This document shows, in pieces, positions 1-7,683 of a stretch of 11,129 bases of DNA. Position numbers and translations under genes: made by a program. The stretch's first letter is position 1; the number at the start of each line of letters is the position of its first letter. Where the stretch lies: the NCBI GenBank assembly GCA_028691155.1, contig JAQUZV010000047.1:1-11129 (forward strand), written 5' to 3'. The notes beneath the pieces were generated by a model. It was not told the DNA's origin and ran no database searches. It saw nothing but the letters and a program-made list of their open reading frames with translations. The stretch comes from Victivallales bacterium. GTDB taxonomy: Bacteria > Verrucomicrobiota > Lentisphaeria > Victivallales > SZUA-371.

Positions 1-231
1 CGGCCGCCGTTGCCGAACGAAGTGGCCAACTACACGTTGGAAGAATACAAACGCCTGCACATCACCCCGGGGCTGACCTGTATCTGGCAGGTCTCGGGCC
101 GCAGCGATATTCCGTTCAAGCAGCAGGTGGAACTGGACAAGGAGTACATCCGCAACCGCGGATTCTGGAAAGACCTGTTGATTTTATTGAAAACCATCCC
201 GGCCGTCATCACCGGGCGCGGCGCATATTGA
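1..231 (+). CDS. Undecaprenyl-phosphate sugar phosphotransferase, C-terminal fragment (cut by window edge)
   Basis: The reading frame is open from base 1 to the TGA at 229-231, so this is the 3' end of a gene that starts outside the window. The 76 visible residues have the C-terminal signature of the bacterial sugar transferase family (PF02397; WcaJ/WbaP/PglC type): RPPLPNEV, then Y-x-x-L-E-E-Y-K-R-L, PGLTCIWQVSGRSDI, LD-x-x-YI, a final amphipathic stretch (DLLILLKTIPAVI) and the typical ending TGRGAY. These membrane enzymes move a sugar 1-phosphate from an NDP-sugar to undecaprenyl phosphate on the cytoplasmic face, the first step of exopolysaccharide repeat-unit assembly. The TTG at 10-12 lies inside the conserved motif and is not a start. 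The next gene follows after 25 bases, so the two are probably co-transcribed. The family call is firm. The sugar cannot be told from this part. Confidence 0.93.
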   Translation, partial: RPPLPNEVANYTLEEYKRLHITPGLTCIWQVSGRSDIPFKQQVELDKEYIRNRGFWKDLLILLKTIPAVITGRGAY

Positions 232-256
232 AGATATCCAAGGAGAAAGAAAGCGC

Positions 257-1672
257 ATGAAATGCCTGATTATCTGCCCATCTGAAAGTCCGGAATGGAG
301 CCGGGATTATTTTTACGATCTCTGTCCCTATATGATCCGTATTGCCAACAAACCGTTGCTCGAATTCCTGCTCGATCTGGTTACGTTGCTGGACCTCAAG
401 GATATCGTCATCATACAACGGAAACTCGATGGATTCCTTGCCGATTATTTCCGTACCGGCGCGCGCTGGAACGTCAATATCTCCTATGAATCAAACGGCG
501 ACACCACCGATATCGCCGCAATTATTCGCCGGGAAGCTGCCAAAAATCAGGGCGATCTTCTGTTCATCAACGGCATTTTCTTTCCGGATTACGACCACGC
601 CGTCCCCTATGAATTGCCCACGGAACCGGGGTATTACCGGACGGCGGACGCCTCCGGCCGCGGCTTCTACCTGATCCGCCGCGGGACCGGGACCCCGGAG
701 TCGGAAGAACCGCCGGTCTGGCGTGAATTCCACGCGCCCCGACCGGAAATCCGCGCTCTCGACAATATCCGGGACATTTACCGGTTGAACATGGACATGG
801 TCGAAGGCATGGCCGAACGTTATCTCATGCCCGGCTACAGCAACGAAAAAGGTGTCTCCCTCGGTCAAAATGTCGAGCTCATGAAAAGCGCCGCCATCAT
901 CCCGCCGGTTATCATGGGCAACAACATTCAACTGCGGGGGCATGTGCGTATCGGCCCGAATGCCGTTGTCGGCGACAATACGCTGATCGATACCGGCTCC
1001 ACGATCGCCAATGCGGTTATCTTCGGCAATACCTATATCGGCAGCGACCTGGAAATCAACGCTAAAATTATTTTTCACCGCCAGTTGATCGAGCCGGATT
1101 CCGGCCAGGCACTGGATATCGTCGACGATTTTCTGGTGTCCGAAATTCCCCATCACCGGGGCGGAGAAATCTTTGTCCGCGTGTTGCAATGGCCGATCGC
1201 CGCGTTGCTGTTGCTGGGCCAGCTGCCGTTTTTTCTGCTGCTGCGCCCGCTGATCGACGCCCCGAGCGGTTATATCATTTACCGGCCGAAAAAATCGGCA
1301 CCGGCCACCCGGATGCTGCCGTTTTATCTACCCCGGCAGGGGCAACACCTGTTCAAACTGTTCTGGAAGCTGAGTCTGGATAAATTTGCCCTGCTCTGGC
1401 TGGTCCTGAGGGGCAAACTGTATCTGGTCGGCAATCTGCCGTTGCCGGACTCGACCTGGAGCAATGAACTCCTCGAGGATCTGCGCACTTACCACCCCGC
1501 GGCATTCAGTTTCAGTGAAATGCGCGGCCATTGTCTCGGAGAACAGCAGATCGACGAAATCTATTATTCCCGTCACCGCTCGTTGTGGTTCGACGCCGTA
1601 ATCATGATCCGCTCGCTGGTACTGCGGCTGATCTCACCGGTCAAACCGATCTACCGTAATTTTGGAGATTGA
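257..1672 (+). CDS. Composite protein: degenerate NDP-sugar nucleotidyltransferase, left-handed beta-helix and degenerate sugar transferase
   Basis: The ATG at 257 follows a good ribosome site (AAGGAG, 240-245). The 471-residue product has three parts. Residues 1-190 look like a sugar-phosphate nucleotidyltransferase: NKPLLEF at 31-37, then hydrophobic strands, and GDLLFING at 99-106. The N-terminal glycine-rich GGxGTRL loop is absent and replaced by PSESPEWSRDYF. Residues about 199-278 carry hexapeptide repeats (GNNIQL, GPNAVVGDN, GNTYIGSD) typical of left-handed beta-helix domains. Residues 312-334 form a membrane helix followed by DAPSG. A region then parallels the PF02397 sugar transferases: LSLDKFALLWLVLRGKLYLVGNLPLP (376-397) and YYSRHRSLWFD (436-446). 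The family's FRSM, PRP and QVSGR motifs and an Asp-Glu catalytic dyad are not visible. The inferred role is a membrane-bound, non-catalytic partner of the phosphotransferase encoded just upstream. A functional but very diverged enzyme is the alternative. The gene ends 4 bases before the next start. Confidence 0.72.
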   Translation: MKCLIICPSESPEWSRDYFYDLCPYMIRIANKPLLEFLLDLVTLLDLKDIVIIQRKLDGFLADYFRTGARWNVNISYESNGDTTDIAAIIRREAAKNQGDLLFINGIFFPDYDHAVPYELPTEPGYYRTADASGRGFYLIRRGTGTPESEEPPVWREFHAPRPEIRALDNIRDIYRLNMDMVEGMAERYLMPGYSNEKGVSLGQNVELMKSAAIIPPVIMGNNIQLRGHVRIGPNAVVGDNTLIDTGSTIANAVIFGNTYIGSDLEINAKIIFHRQLIEPDSGQALDIVDDFLVSEIPHHRGGEIFVRVLQWPIAALLLLGQLPFFLLLRPLIDAPSGYIIYRPKKSAPATRMLPFYLPRQGQHLFKLFWKLSLDKFALLWLVLRGKLYLVGNLPLPDSTWSNELLEDLRTYHPAAFSFSEMRGHCLGEQQIDEIYYSRHRSLWFDAVIMIRSLVLRLISPVKPIYRNFGD

Positions 1673-1676
1673 GCTC

Positions 1677-2819
1677 ATGGGCAAATACACCATCGCCGAT
1701 CACCCGGAACTGGATGCCGTCATCGATGCCGCACTGCCGCGTATCGTCGCCGCCGCGCTGGCCACGCCACATGGTCATACCATCGCGGCCATTGTCCTCG
1801 GCGGCGGTTACGGCCGCGCCGACGGCGGCGCCTATCGCGACGCCGTCGGCCATTACCGGCCCTATAATGATTTCGACCTGTTCGTCTTTACTCAAGGTCG
1901 GTCGCGGCGAAGCCGGCGTCGGCTCGATGCGGAGCTGGCCGCCGCCATGACGGAACCGGCCCGAGCACTGGGAATTCATGTCGACTTCGGACCGGCGCAA
2001 AACCTGTCGCTGCTGCCGCGGACACCATTCACCATGATGTGGCAGGAACTGAAGCAGGGACATATGGTGGTTTACGGCGCCCCTGATGTTCTAGCCGCCA
2101 TGCCGGAATACGACCTGAAGCGAATGCCGCTGGAAGAGGGGGCAAAACTGTTGCTCAACCGCGGCACCGGATTATGGCTGGCCCGGACCGAACTGGCGGC
2201 CGGATTATCCACCCCGGCCGCAACGGACTTCACGGCCCGCAACCTGTGGAAAGCGGTCCTGGCCTGCGGTGATGCCGCCCTGATCGCCCGTAATGCCTAC
2301 GAGCCCACTCTGGCCGCCCGCCTCGCCCGACTGCGGGAACTGGCCACCACGGAGCCGGAACTGAACCCGACCGCGCAATGGTATCTTCAGGCGGCAACCT
2401 TCAAACAGCAGCCACGCGATTATACGCCGGAAGAGATCGGAGTTCTGTGGGAGCCGGCGCGACAACTGTTTCATGACGCCTATCTGGATTTTTTCCGCCG
2501 TTTTTACCGTCGTCCCATTGCCGACATGGCAGCGCTGCAGGACCTCGTCTTCCGGGAAGAACCGCCGGATTGCCATCCGACCCCGATTGCCCGCGGCAGA
2601 AATATGGTTCTCAATTTGCTGACCGCAGGGATAACACGTTTCAACTGGCGGCATTACCAACGTTATCCGCGGTTTATCCTTTTCACGGTTTTTCCGGGTT
2701 TGCTGTTTGATTCCGGCTCACAAAAGCGTTACATTGTCTTATTGCCGGGAATAAAACCGGACAGCAGCCCCGAAGCGGTTGCCACGGCTTATCGGAAGCT
2801 GTGGTTGCGTTTTAACTGA
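1677..2819 (+). CDS. Uncharacterised nucleotidyltransferase-fold protein of the polysaccharide locus
   Basis: I chose the ATG at 1677, which has TTTGGAG (1661-1667) at proper distance. The in-frame TTG at 1662 would overlap both this ribosome site and the upstream gene. The 380-residue protein has the hallmark of the Pol-beta nucleotidyltransferase superfamily: a hydrophobic strand leading into LGGGYGRADGG (41-51), then NDFDLFVF (64-71) with the two metal-binding-type Asp residues D65 and D67. A likely third acidic position is D103 in IHVDFG. The rest is mainly helical, with Trp- and Arg-rich segments (LWKAVLACGDAALIARNAY) resembling the helical half of MNT/kanamycin-nucleotidyltransferase-type proteins. 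No membrane helix or signal peptide is obvious until a hydrophobic stretch near the end (RFILFTVFPGLLF). The active site looks intact, so NMP transfer to a sugar, protein or small molecule is possible. The substrate is unknown. Its place between sugar-transferase and chain-length genes suggests a role in making or controlling the polymer. Confidence 0.75.
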   Translation: MGKYTIADHPELDAVIDAALPRIVAAALATPHGHTIAAIVLGGGYGRADGGAYRDAVGHYRPYNDFDLFVFTQGRSRRSRRRLDAELAAAMTEPARALGIHVDFGPAQNLSLLPRTPFTMMWQELKQGHMVVYGAPDVLAAMPEYDLKRMPLEEGAKLLLNRGTGLWLARTELAAGLSTPAATDFTARNLWKAVLACGDAALIARNAYEPTLAARLARLRELATTEPELNPTAQWYLQAATFKQQPRDYTPEEIGVLWEPARQLFHDAYLDFFRRFYRRPIADMAALQDLVFREEPPDCHPTPIARGRNMVLNLLTAGITRFNWRHYQRYPRFILFTVFPGLLFDSGSQKRYIVLLPGIKPDSSPEAVATAYRKLWLRFN

Positions 2820-2853
2820 AAGAGAGCGGGGTATATATTTTCGCTTTCCGCCG

Positions 2854-2866
2854 GTGACAAAGTCAC
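2854..2866. promoter_or_regulatory. Short perfect inverted repeat GTGAC-AAA-GTCAC in the only sizeable gap of the operon
   Basis: The 76-base gap between the nucleotidyltransferase-like gene and the chain-length gene contains GTGAC, a 3-base spacer AAA, and GTCAC. It could be a small operator half-site pair or a tight hairpin in the mRNA. An A+T stretch resembling a -10 box (TATATT, 2834-2839) lies just upstream, with only a poor -35 match (TTTAAC, 2811-2816). An internal promoter controlling the co-polymerase, export and polymerase genes is therefore possible but weakly supported. A 5-bp arm can occur by chance. Confidence 0.25.
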
Positions 2867-2895
2867 GGCCGCCATGAAAATAAAGGGATAATATT

Positions 2896-4926
2896 TTGGT
2901 TGACAGCAACGAAAACAACAATATCAGGGCCGATCTGCCGATCTGGGGACCGATCGACTTGAATATTTTCAAGCTGGATCTGCGTGTTTTTCTGATTTCA
3001 CTATTTCGAAAATGGTGGCTCCTGCCGATTCTGCCGCTGACGATTGCCATTGTATCGCTCTGTTATCTGGCGGTTTACAACCCCAAAGCGTGGGTGTCGC
3101 AGTGTCTGCTGTTCCGCCATACCAACCTGCAGATGCTCAACAATGAAACCATCCCCAATATTTACAAGCCGGTAAATATGAATGCGATCATGGAAATGGT
3201 CCGGACCCGGAAAAATATGCGGGAAGTCATCAAACGTCTGAAGCTGCCGGTGTCGCTGAACGGGCTCTATGCCATGACCCGGGTAAGCGCCGAAGACGAT
3301 AATGAAAATATGATCACGATTTCCGCCGCCGCCAGTACCCCCCAGTACGCGGCCGATATTGCCAATACACTGGCCGATGTGTTCATTGAAAACTACGTGG
3401 GGATGCAGGGTCACTCCGTCAAAGAGGTTTACGATTACTATCTCAAAAGCCGCAAGATGATTCAGGACAACCTGAAAAAGCTGGAAAATCAGGAACAGGA
3501 ATATCTCTCCAAATACAAGGTGATTTCGGTCTCTTCGGAGATGAGCAGTAAATTTTCCCAGCTCAACGAATTGGAGGTAAAACTGTTGCAGGCGCGTTTG
3601 GAGCAGGCGGCCAGTAAAGACCGGATCGCCAGTATCAACGGCTATGTGGAGAAAATGAATCCGGAGGTTCCAATTTCGTATGAAGTCTGGTCGCCGGAAG
3701 GCGCCGACCTCAACGCCATGAAAAAAGAACTGCTTCAATTGCAGCAGAAATTCACCAACGACAATCCCCGGGTGTTGAAGGTCAAAAACGAAGTGGCGCT
3801 GTTGCAGGCGGAAATCGACCGCAACGCCGGGAAAAGACCGGCCCCGACCAAAGTGTACTACGGCGAAAATCCAGTGCGGTCCGCGCTGGAACAGTTGAAA
3901 TACAAGACGTTTTCCGATCTGAGCGGCATGGGCAACAATATTCAACAGATAAAGGGAGCCATTGACAACTTACGGGACGATCTGGAACGGCTTTCCCGCC
4001 TCGAATCGAAGTTTTACGAAGTCAAAACCCAGTTGCAGCTGGAACGGGATCAGTTTCTGAAAGTCGATTCCATGATCTCCGCCCTGTCGCTGGCGTTGAA
4101 AACCAATGTCAGCGACATCAACATTCTGGAACGGGCCGAACCGCCGCTGACGCCGGATGTCAAACACCGCCGTATCAAGATCATGATTTCTACGATCCTG
4201 GCCTTTCTGCTTTCCGTCGCCGGAGTGCTGCTGTGGGAATTATTCGATTTTACGGTCAAATCGCCGTTTGACCTCGTCACGGTGCTGGGCCTGCGGCAAC
4301 TGGGCACCTTTCCGAAAGTATCGCGGATTTCCGTCAAAGATTTCAAATGTCTGGTTCAAATCATTTTCCAACGGCTTCAGGAGGTCATCGGCGATACGGA
4401 ACGGACCGTGTTGCTGGCAGTGGGCGGAACGGAAACCAAAGCCGGCAAATCGTTCCTGATTGAAAGACTGCAAACCATTTTGCAATTTCAGAAAAAACGT
4501 TCCCTTCACATTGTCACCAGCCGACATCATCTGCCGCCGGATGCCGTGGTTATCAATCCGATAATTTACGATCAGGCCGAATTTGACGCGTCAGAAGCGG
4601 CCCGACAGCAACATCAGGTCTATTTCCAATTGACCGATCAAACCTTTCTGGTGCCGACGGACTGGGCCATGATCGAGCATTTCATGGCCAAAATGCAGCC
4701 GCATTACGACTATGTGATCTGGGAACTGTTCGATTTCGACGACAACCGACAACTGTTTGCCTCCGTGGCCGGAGCGGCAACCATTGCCATTCTGGTGGCC
4801 AGATTCCGGCAGTCGCCGAAACTCGCGTTGTTGCGTTGTATTCATTTTCTGCGGGAACGGCATGTCACCCGGCTCTACGGGGTTCTCAACGGCGTGGACA
4901 GCCCCTATTATCAGCCGGAAAGCTGA
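2896..4926 (+). CDS. Wzz/GumC-Wzc-like polysaccharide co-polymerase with degenerate BY-kinase domain
   Basis: The start is the TTG at 2896. An in-frame TAA at 2881-2883 rules out anything further upstream, and AAAGGGA (2882-2888) is a good ribosome site. The 676-residue product has the classic layout: a membrane helix (about 40-61, after FRKWW), a periplasmic Wzz domain, a long coiled coil (about 160-420, rich in Q, E, L and K), and the Pro-rich AEPPLTPD before a second membrane helix (about 429-451). The C-terminal cytoplasmic domain resembles bacterial tyrosine kinases: GGTETKAGKSFL (510-521) in place of the usual Walker A, YDYVIWELFD (604-613) at Walker B, and YGVLNGVDSPYY before the end. 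The A' motif (usually DxDxR) is missing and there is no C-terminal tyrosine cluster, only Y671 and Y672. It sets chain length and links the polymerase to the export channel. Kinase activity looks doubtful. It is followed by the export gene after 25 bases. Confidence 0.9.
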   Translation: MVDSNENNNIRADLPIWGPIDLNIFKLDLRVFLISLFRKWWLLPILPLTIAIVSLCYLAVYNPKAWVSQCLLFRHTNLQMLNNETIPNIYKPVNMNAIMEMVRTRKNMREVIKRLKLPVSLNGLYAMTRVSAEDDNENMITISAAASTPQYAADIANTLADVFIENYVGMQGHSVKEVYDYYLKSRKMIQDNLKKLENQEQEYLSKYKVISVSSEMSSKFSQLNELEVKLLQARLEQAASKDRIASINGYVEKMNPEVPISYEVWSPEGADLNAMKKELLQLQQKFTNDNPRVLKVKNEVALLQAEIDRNAGKRPAPTKVYYGENPVRSALEQLKYKTFSDLSGMGNNIQQIKGAIDNLRDDLERLSRLESKFYEVKTQLQLERDQFLKVDSMISALSLALKTNVSDINILERAEPPLTPDVKHRRIKIMISTILAFLLSVAGVLLWELFDFTVKSPFDLVTVLGLRQLGTFPKVSRISVKDFKCLVQIIFQRLQEVIGDTERTVLLAVGGTETKAGKSFLIERLQTILQFQKKRSLHIVTSRHHLPPDAVVINPIIYDQAEFDASEAARQQHQVYFQLTDQTFLVPTDWAMIEHFMAKMQPHYDYVIWELFDFDDNRQLFASVAGAATIAILVARFRQSPKLALLRCIHFLRERHVTRLYGVLNGVDSPYYQPES

Positions 4927-4951
4927 CGCCAAGATTCAGGAGAAAAGCTTT

Positions 4952-6001
4952 ATGAAACATACAATTTCGACGCTCGTAATTCTGGCCCTGGCGCTGGCAA
5001 CAGGCTGCCGCAGTACGCCGGAGATTCCCCTCCAACCCTTTACTCCGGTAAAATTCGAAGAAATTCCGCCGCCCAAACAATCCCGGGAAGAGATCAAAAA
5101 GGAACTGGAAAAACTGCAGAAACTGCCGGAAGATCAATATCGCATCTCGGCCAACGATCAGTTTGTCTTTCGGGTTTACGACAACGAGGAGTTGAATGTC
5201 GATCTGATGACGGTATCGCCGGACGGGTACATTTCCGTCGGGCTGATCGGCCCGGTAAAAATCGGCGGCATGACCATTGTCGAAGCCACGGAAGACATTC
5301 AGCAGCGTCTGAAAAAATTTATCCGCTATCCCAAAGTATCGCTGGCTCCGTTTCGGGTTCAAAGCTCCGCATTCACCATTAACGGCAAAGTGAACCGGCC
5401 GGGATGTTATCCCATCAACGGCAAATTGCGCATTTCCGATGCCATTGCCATGGCCGAAGGTTTTTCCGTCGGGCTGTTTCAAAGTGATACGGTGGAACTG
5501 GCCGACCTGGAAAATGCCATTATCGTCCGTAAAGGCAAGGTTCTGCCGGTCGACTTCATCAAGGCGATCCGGGAAGGCGATTACCTGAACAATATTCCTT
5601 TGCGCAACGGCGATTACATCTACATTCCTTCATCCATGAATCGTTCGGTCTATATTCTGGGTGAAGTCAACAATCCCAGCTATGTCGGCTATAAGGAAAA
5701 CATGACGCTGATTCAGCTTATTGCCTATGCCAACGGCCTGAAGGACACCAATGCCGAAAATATTCTGGTCATCCGCGGCGGCATGGTTCATCCCAAGGTT
5801 TACAAGATCAACGTCGATCAACTGATGACGGGCAAAGGCATCGACTTTGCGCTGGAACCGAACGATATCGTCTACGTGCCGCGCGGCGGATTGTCGGAAT
5901 ACAATACGACCATCAGAAAACTGTTCCCCACGGCTGAATTGATCAATCTGTTGATGGGCCCGTTCGGAAATGTCGGTTTGAATATCAATTCCAGTAATTA
6001 A
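4952..6001 (+). CDS. Wza/GumB-type polysaccharide export lipoprotein
   Basis: The ATG at 4952 follows AGGAGA (4938-4943) and opens a clear lipoprotein signal peptide: Lys-His, a hydrophobic core, and the lipobox ALATGC with Cys at residue 19. The frame is open further upstream, but that part only shadows the previous gene. The mature protein has a polysaccharide export domain (about residues 60-130; DQYRISANDQFVFRVYDNEE, then VSPDGYISVGLIGPVKIGG) and two SLBB-type segments: about 138-220 (FTINGKVNRPGCYPINGKL) and about 231-310 (VYILGEVNNPSYVGYKENMT). The tail LINLLMGPFGNVGL could be the membrane-spanning amphipathic helix seen in Wza. At 349 residues it is near the family norm. It would form the outer-membrane channel for the polymer, working with the co-polymerase encoded just upstream. 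Family assignment is secure. Confidence 0.94.
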   Translation: MKHTISTLVILALALATGCRSTPEIPLQPFTPVKFEEIPPPKQSREEIKKELEKLQKLPEDQYRISANDQFVFRVYDNEELNVDLMTVSPDGYISVGLIGPVKIGGMTIVEATEDIQQRLKKFIRYPKVSLAPFRVQSSAFTINGKVNRPGCYPINGKLRISDAIAMAEGFSVGLFQSDTVELADLENAIIVRKGKVLPVDFIKAIREGDYLNNIPLRNGDYIYIPSSMNRSVYILGEVNNPSYVGYKENMTLIQLIAYANGLKDTNAENILVIRGGMVHPKVYKINVDQLMTGKGIDFALEPNDIVYVPRGGLSEYNTTIRKLFPTAELINLLMGPFGNVGLNINSSN

Positions 6002-6020
6002 CCGGACGATATGGCGGAAC

Positions 6021-7442
6021 ATGCTGTCGGAATATAAATATTATATTTTTTTCGCCGTATTGCTGTTCGGGGTCCCGGTGGGGATTATTCTGGCCTGCAT
6101 GAGCAGGTTCTGGGAAAAATCGGTGCTGTTCATAGCGATATTTTTCACCTGCCGCAACGAGCAGGCCATCAATTTTTTTTCCCATCGACTTTACAAAGGC
6201 ACCTCGCGGGGGTTTGAAATCAGTATCGTCGACCTGGCCATGGTGATTCTATTTTTTGTCATCCTGTTCCGCAAAGAATTCAAGCTTCGGCTGCTGCCGC
6301 CGGGATCATTGCTTTACGGACTCTATTTCCTGCTCAGCATGGCCTCGATTGCCCGGGCCGACATCCAACTTTATTCCTGGTTCGAAATCCTGAAACTGGT
6401 ACGCATGTATTTTCTCTTCTGGGTCTTGAGCAACTATTTCAACAATTACGACCGAATCATTCTGGGTATAAAGTTTTTCGGTCTTGTCATCTGTTATATT
6501 TTCGCCATAACGATACTGCAACGTTATTTTCTCCACATGTTTCAGGTCCGCGGAACGTTTCCGCATCAGAATTCGCTGGCCATGTACTGTTCCGTGCTCG
6601 GACCGCTCTTTCTGGCTTTGGCCATCAACTATCACGGCGACAAACCCCGTCTCATCTATTTCAGCATCATGACCTTTGCCATGTGTTCGGCCATGGAAAT
6701 CATGACGCTTTCACGCGGCGGACTGGCATGTTACCTGTTTGGAGTCATGACGTCGTTCGGAATCTCCTGCCTGACCGGAATGACATCGCGAAAAGTTATT
6801 TTCACGGTACTTGCCGTCATCGTCGGAAGCATGTTGCTCGGCTATGCCGCCCCCACCATCATCCGACGCTTCAAATATGCTCCGGTAACGTCACGGCTCT
6901 ATCGGGAACAACTGGCCAAGGCCGCCTGCAATATGGCCAATGACAGTTTTTTCGGCGTCGGCCTGAACAATTTCGGACTGAAAGTCAATCCGCCCTACCA
7001 GTATTTCAAAGAGGATAAAAAGATCAAACACCCGGAAGGATACACGGAAGGATTGGTGGAAAGCACCTATTTGATGATTGCGGCGGAAACCGGCTGGTTC
7101 AACCTGGCCGTCTATCTGCTGCTGCTGCTCAGACTTTACTGGATCAACTTCCGCAACATTTTCCGTCTGCGCCACCGCAATGAACAATTTATTGCCATCG
7201 GTTTTGCCGGCGGACTATCGGCTATTTATCTACAGTCCGTCCTGGAATGGGTCTTGCGGCAAACCGACAACGCTTACCAGTTGATGTATATTCTGGCGGT
7301 AATTGTCGCCATGGATACCATTTACCGGCGCGAGAAACGCCAAGCCGCCCTGTCCCGGGATCTCTCCTCACACGCAGACCCGCATTCCATCGCCGCTTCG
7401 GACCCGGCATTACTGCCGGAAGCGACCGAAAGCCGGGCTTGA
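6021..7442 (+). CDS. O-antigen polymerase/ligase-type membrane protein (Wzy/WaaL superfamily)
   Basis: The 473-residue product is strongly hydrophobic, with about 10-12 predicted membrane helices. Family marks in order are GTFPHQNSLAMY (178-189), followed by a long hydrophobic helix; LSRGG (230-234); FFGVGLNNFG (310-319); and the large-loop motif ESTYLMIAAETGW (347-359), which corresponds to the HN-x-x-L-x-x-x-x-E-T-G region of Wzy_C/O-antigen ligases. It would polymerise lipid-linked repeat units, or transfer the polymer, on the periplasmic side. Its place directly after co-polymerase and export genes favours the polymerase role. The ATG at 6021 has only a weak ribosome site (GGCGGA, very close), and the gap to the export gene is 19 bases, so translation may be coupled. 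The last 40 residues are hydrophilic and Ala/Ser/Pro-rich and end beside an insertion-sequence remnant. The tail may therefore have been altered, although no break is visible. Confidence 0.88.
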   Translation: MLSEYKYYIFFAVLLFGVPVGIILACMSRFWEKSVLFIAIFFTCRNEQAINFFSHRLYKGTSRGFEISIVDLAMVILFFVILFRKEFKLRLLPPGSLLYGLYFLLSMASIARADIQLYSWFEILKLVRMYFLFWVLSNYFNNYDRIILGIKFFGLVICYIFAITILQRYFLHMFQVRGTFPHQNSLAMYCSVLGPLFLALAINYHGDKPRLIYFSIMTFAMCSAMEIMTLSRGGLACYLFGVMTSFGISCLTGMTSRKVIFTVLAVIVGSMLLGYAAPTIIRRFKYAPVTSRLYREQLAKAACNMANDSFFGVGLNNFGLKVNPPYQYFKEDKKIKHPEGYTEGLVESTYLMIAAETGWFNLAVYLLLLLRLYWINFRNIFRLRHRNEQFIAIGFAGGLSAIYLQSVLEWVLRQTDNAYQLMYILAVIVAMDTIYRREKRQAALSRDLSSHADPHSIAASDPALLPEATESRA

Positions 7443-7469
7443 ATATAGAGCGGCAATGACAGCAGCGGC

Positions 7470-7640
7470 AACACGGATTTTATGGAATTTCAAAATGAGA
7501 AGTGGAAAAAACGTACATCCCCGATTATAGTCTTTCCTCATCAGAATTCGCGGTTGCGCCTCGCCGCCGCCATGCTCATCGAACTCGACGAGAAATGGCA
7601 GGCCGAAGACAAAGCGCATATCGGAGTTTCAAAATCATAA
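7470..7640 (+). pseudogene. IS256/Mutator-family transposase, C-terminal remnant
   Basis: The frame ending in TAA at 7638-7640 encodes NTDFMEFQNEKWKKRT, then SPIIVFPHQNSRLRLAAAML, then IELDEKWQAEDKAHIG. This matches from memory the end of IS256-type (Mutator) transposases: TTN-x-x-E-x-x-N-x-E-x-K-x-RT, then V-x-x-FPN-x-x-S-x-LRL-x-x-A, then E-x-x-x-x-W with a short basic or aromatic tail. Only about 55 residues survive. The catalytic DDE core is absent, an in-frame stop lies at 7446-7448, and no matching terminal repeats were found. It is therefore a decayed fragment, marking an old insertion at the 3' edge of the polysaccharide locus. The family call rests on remembered consensus, not on a database search. 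Confidence 0.62.
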
Positions 7641-7683
7641 ACCAGAACCGGCGGAACAAAAAAATTCGGCACGCAACCATATT

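Noticed and set aside
491..1189. A 232-codon minus-strand open frame opposite the composite protein
   Set aside because: The composition is Asp/Val/Gly-rich with no motif, and the plus strand is clearly coding there.
3001..3945. A 314-codon open frame on the minus strand inside the co-polymerase gene
   Set aside because: It is rich in His, Phe and Gln, has no recognisable domain, and lies wholly opposite a well-supported gene; it follows from codon bias of the real gene.
4757..4951. Upstream extension of the export lipoprotein frame
   Set aside because: The ATG at 4952 has a good ribosome site and begins a textbook lipoprotein signal; the extension overlaps the co-polymerase gene and would bury the signal peptide.
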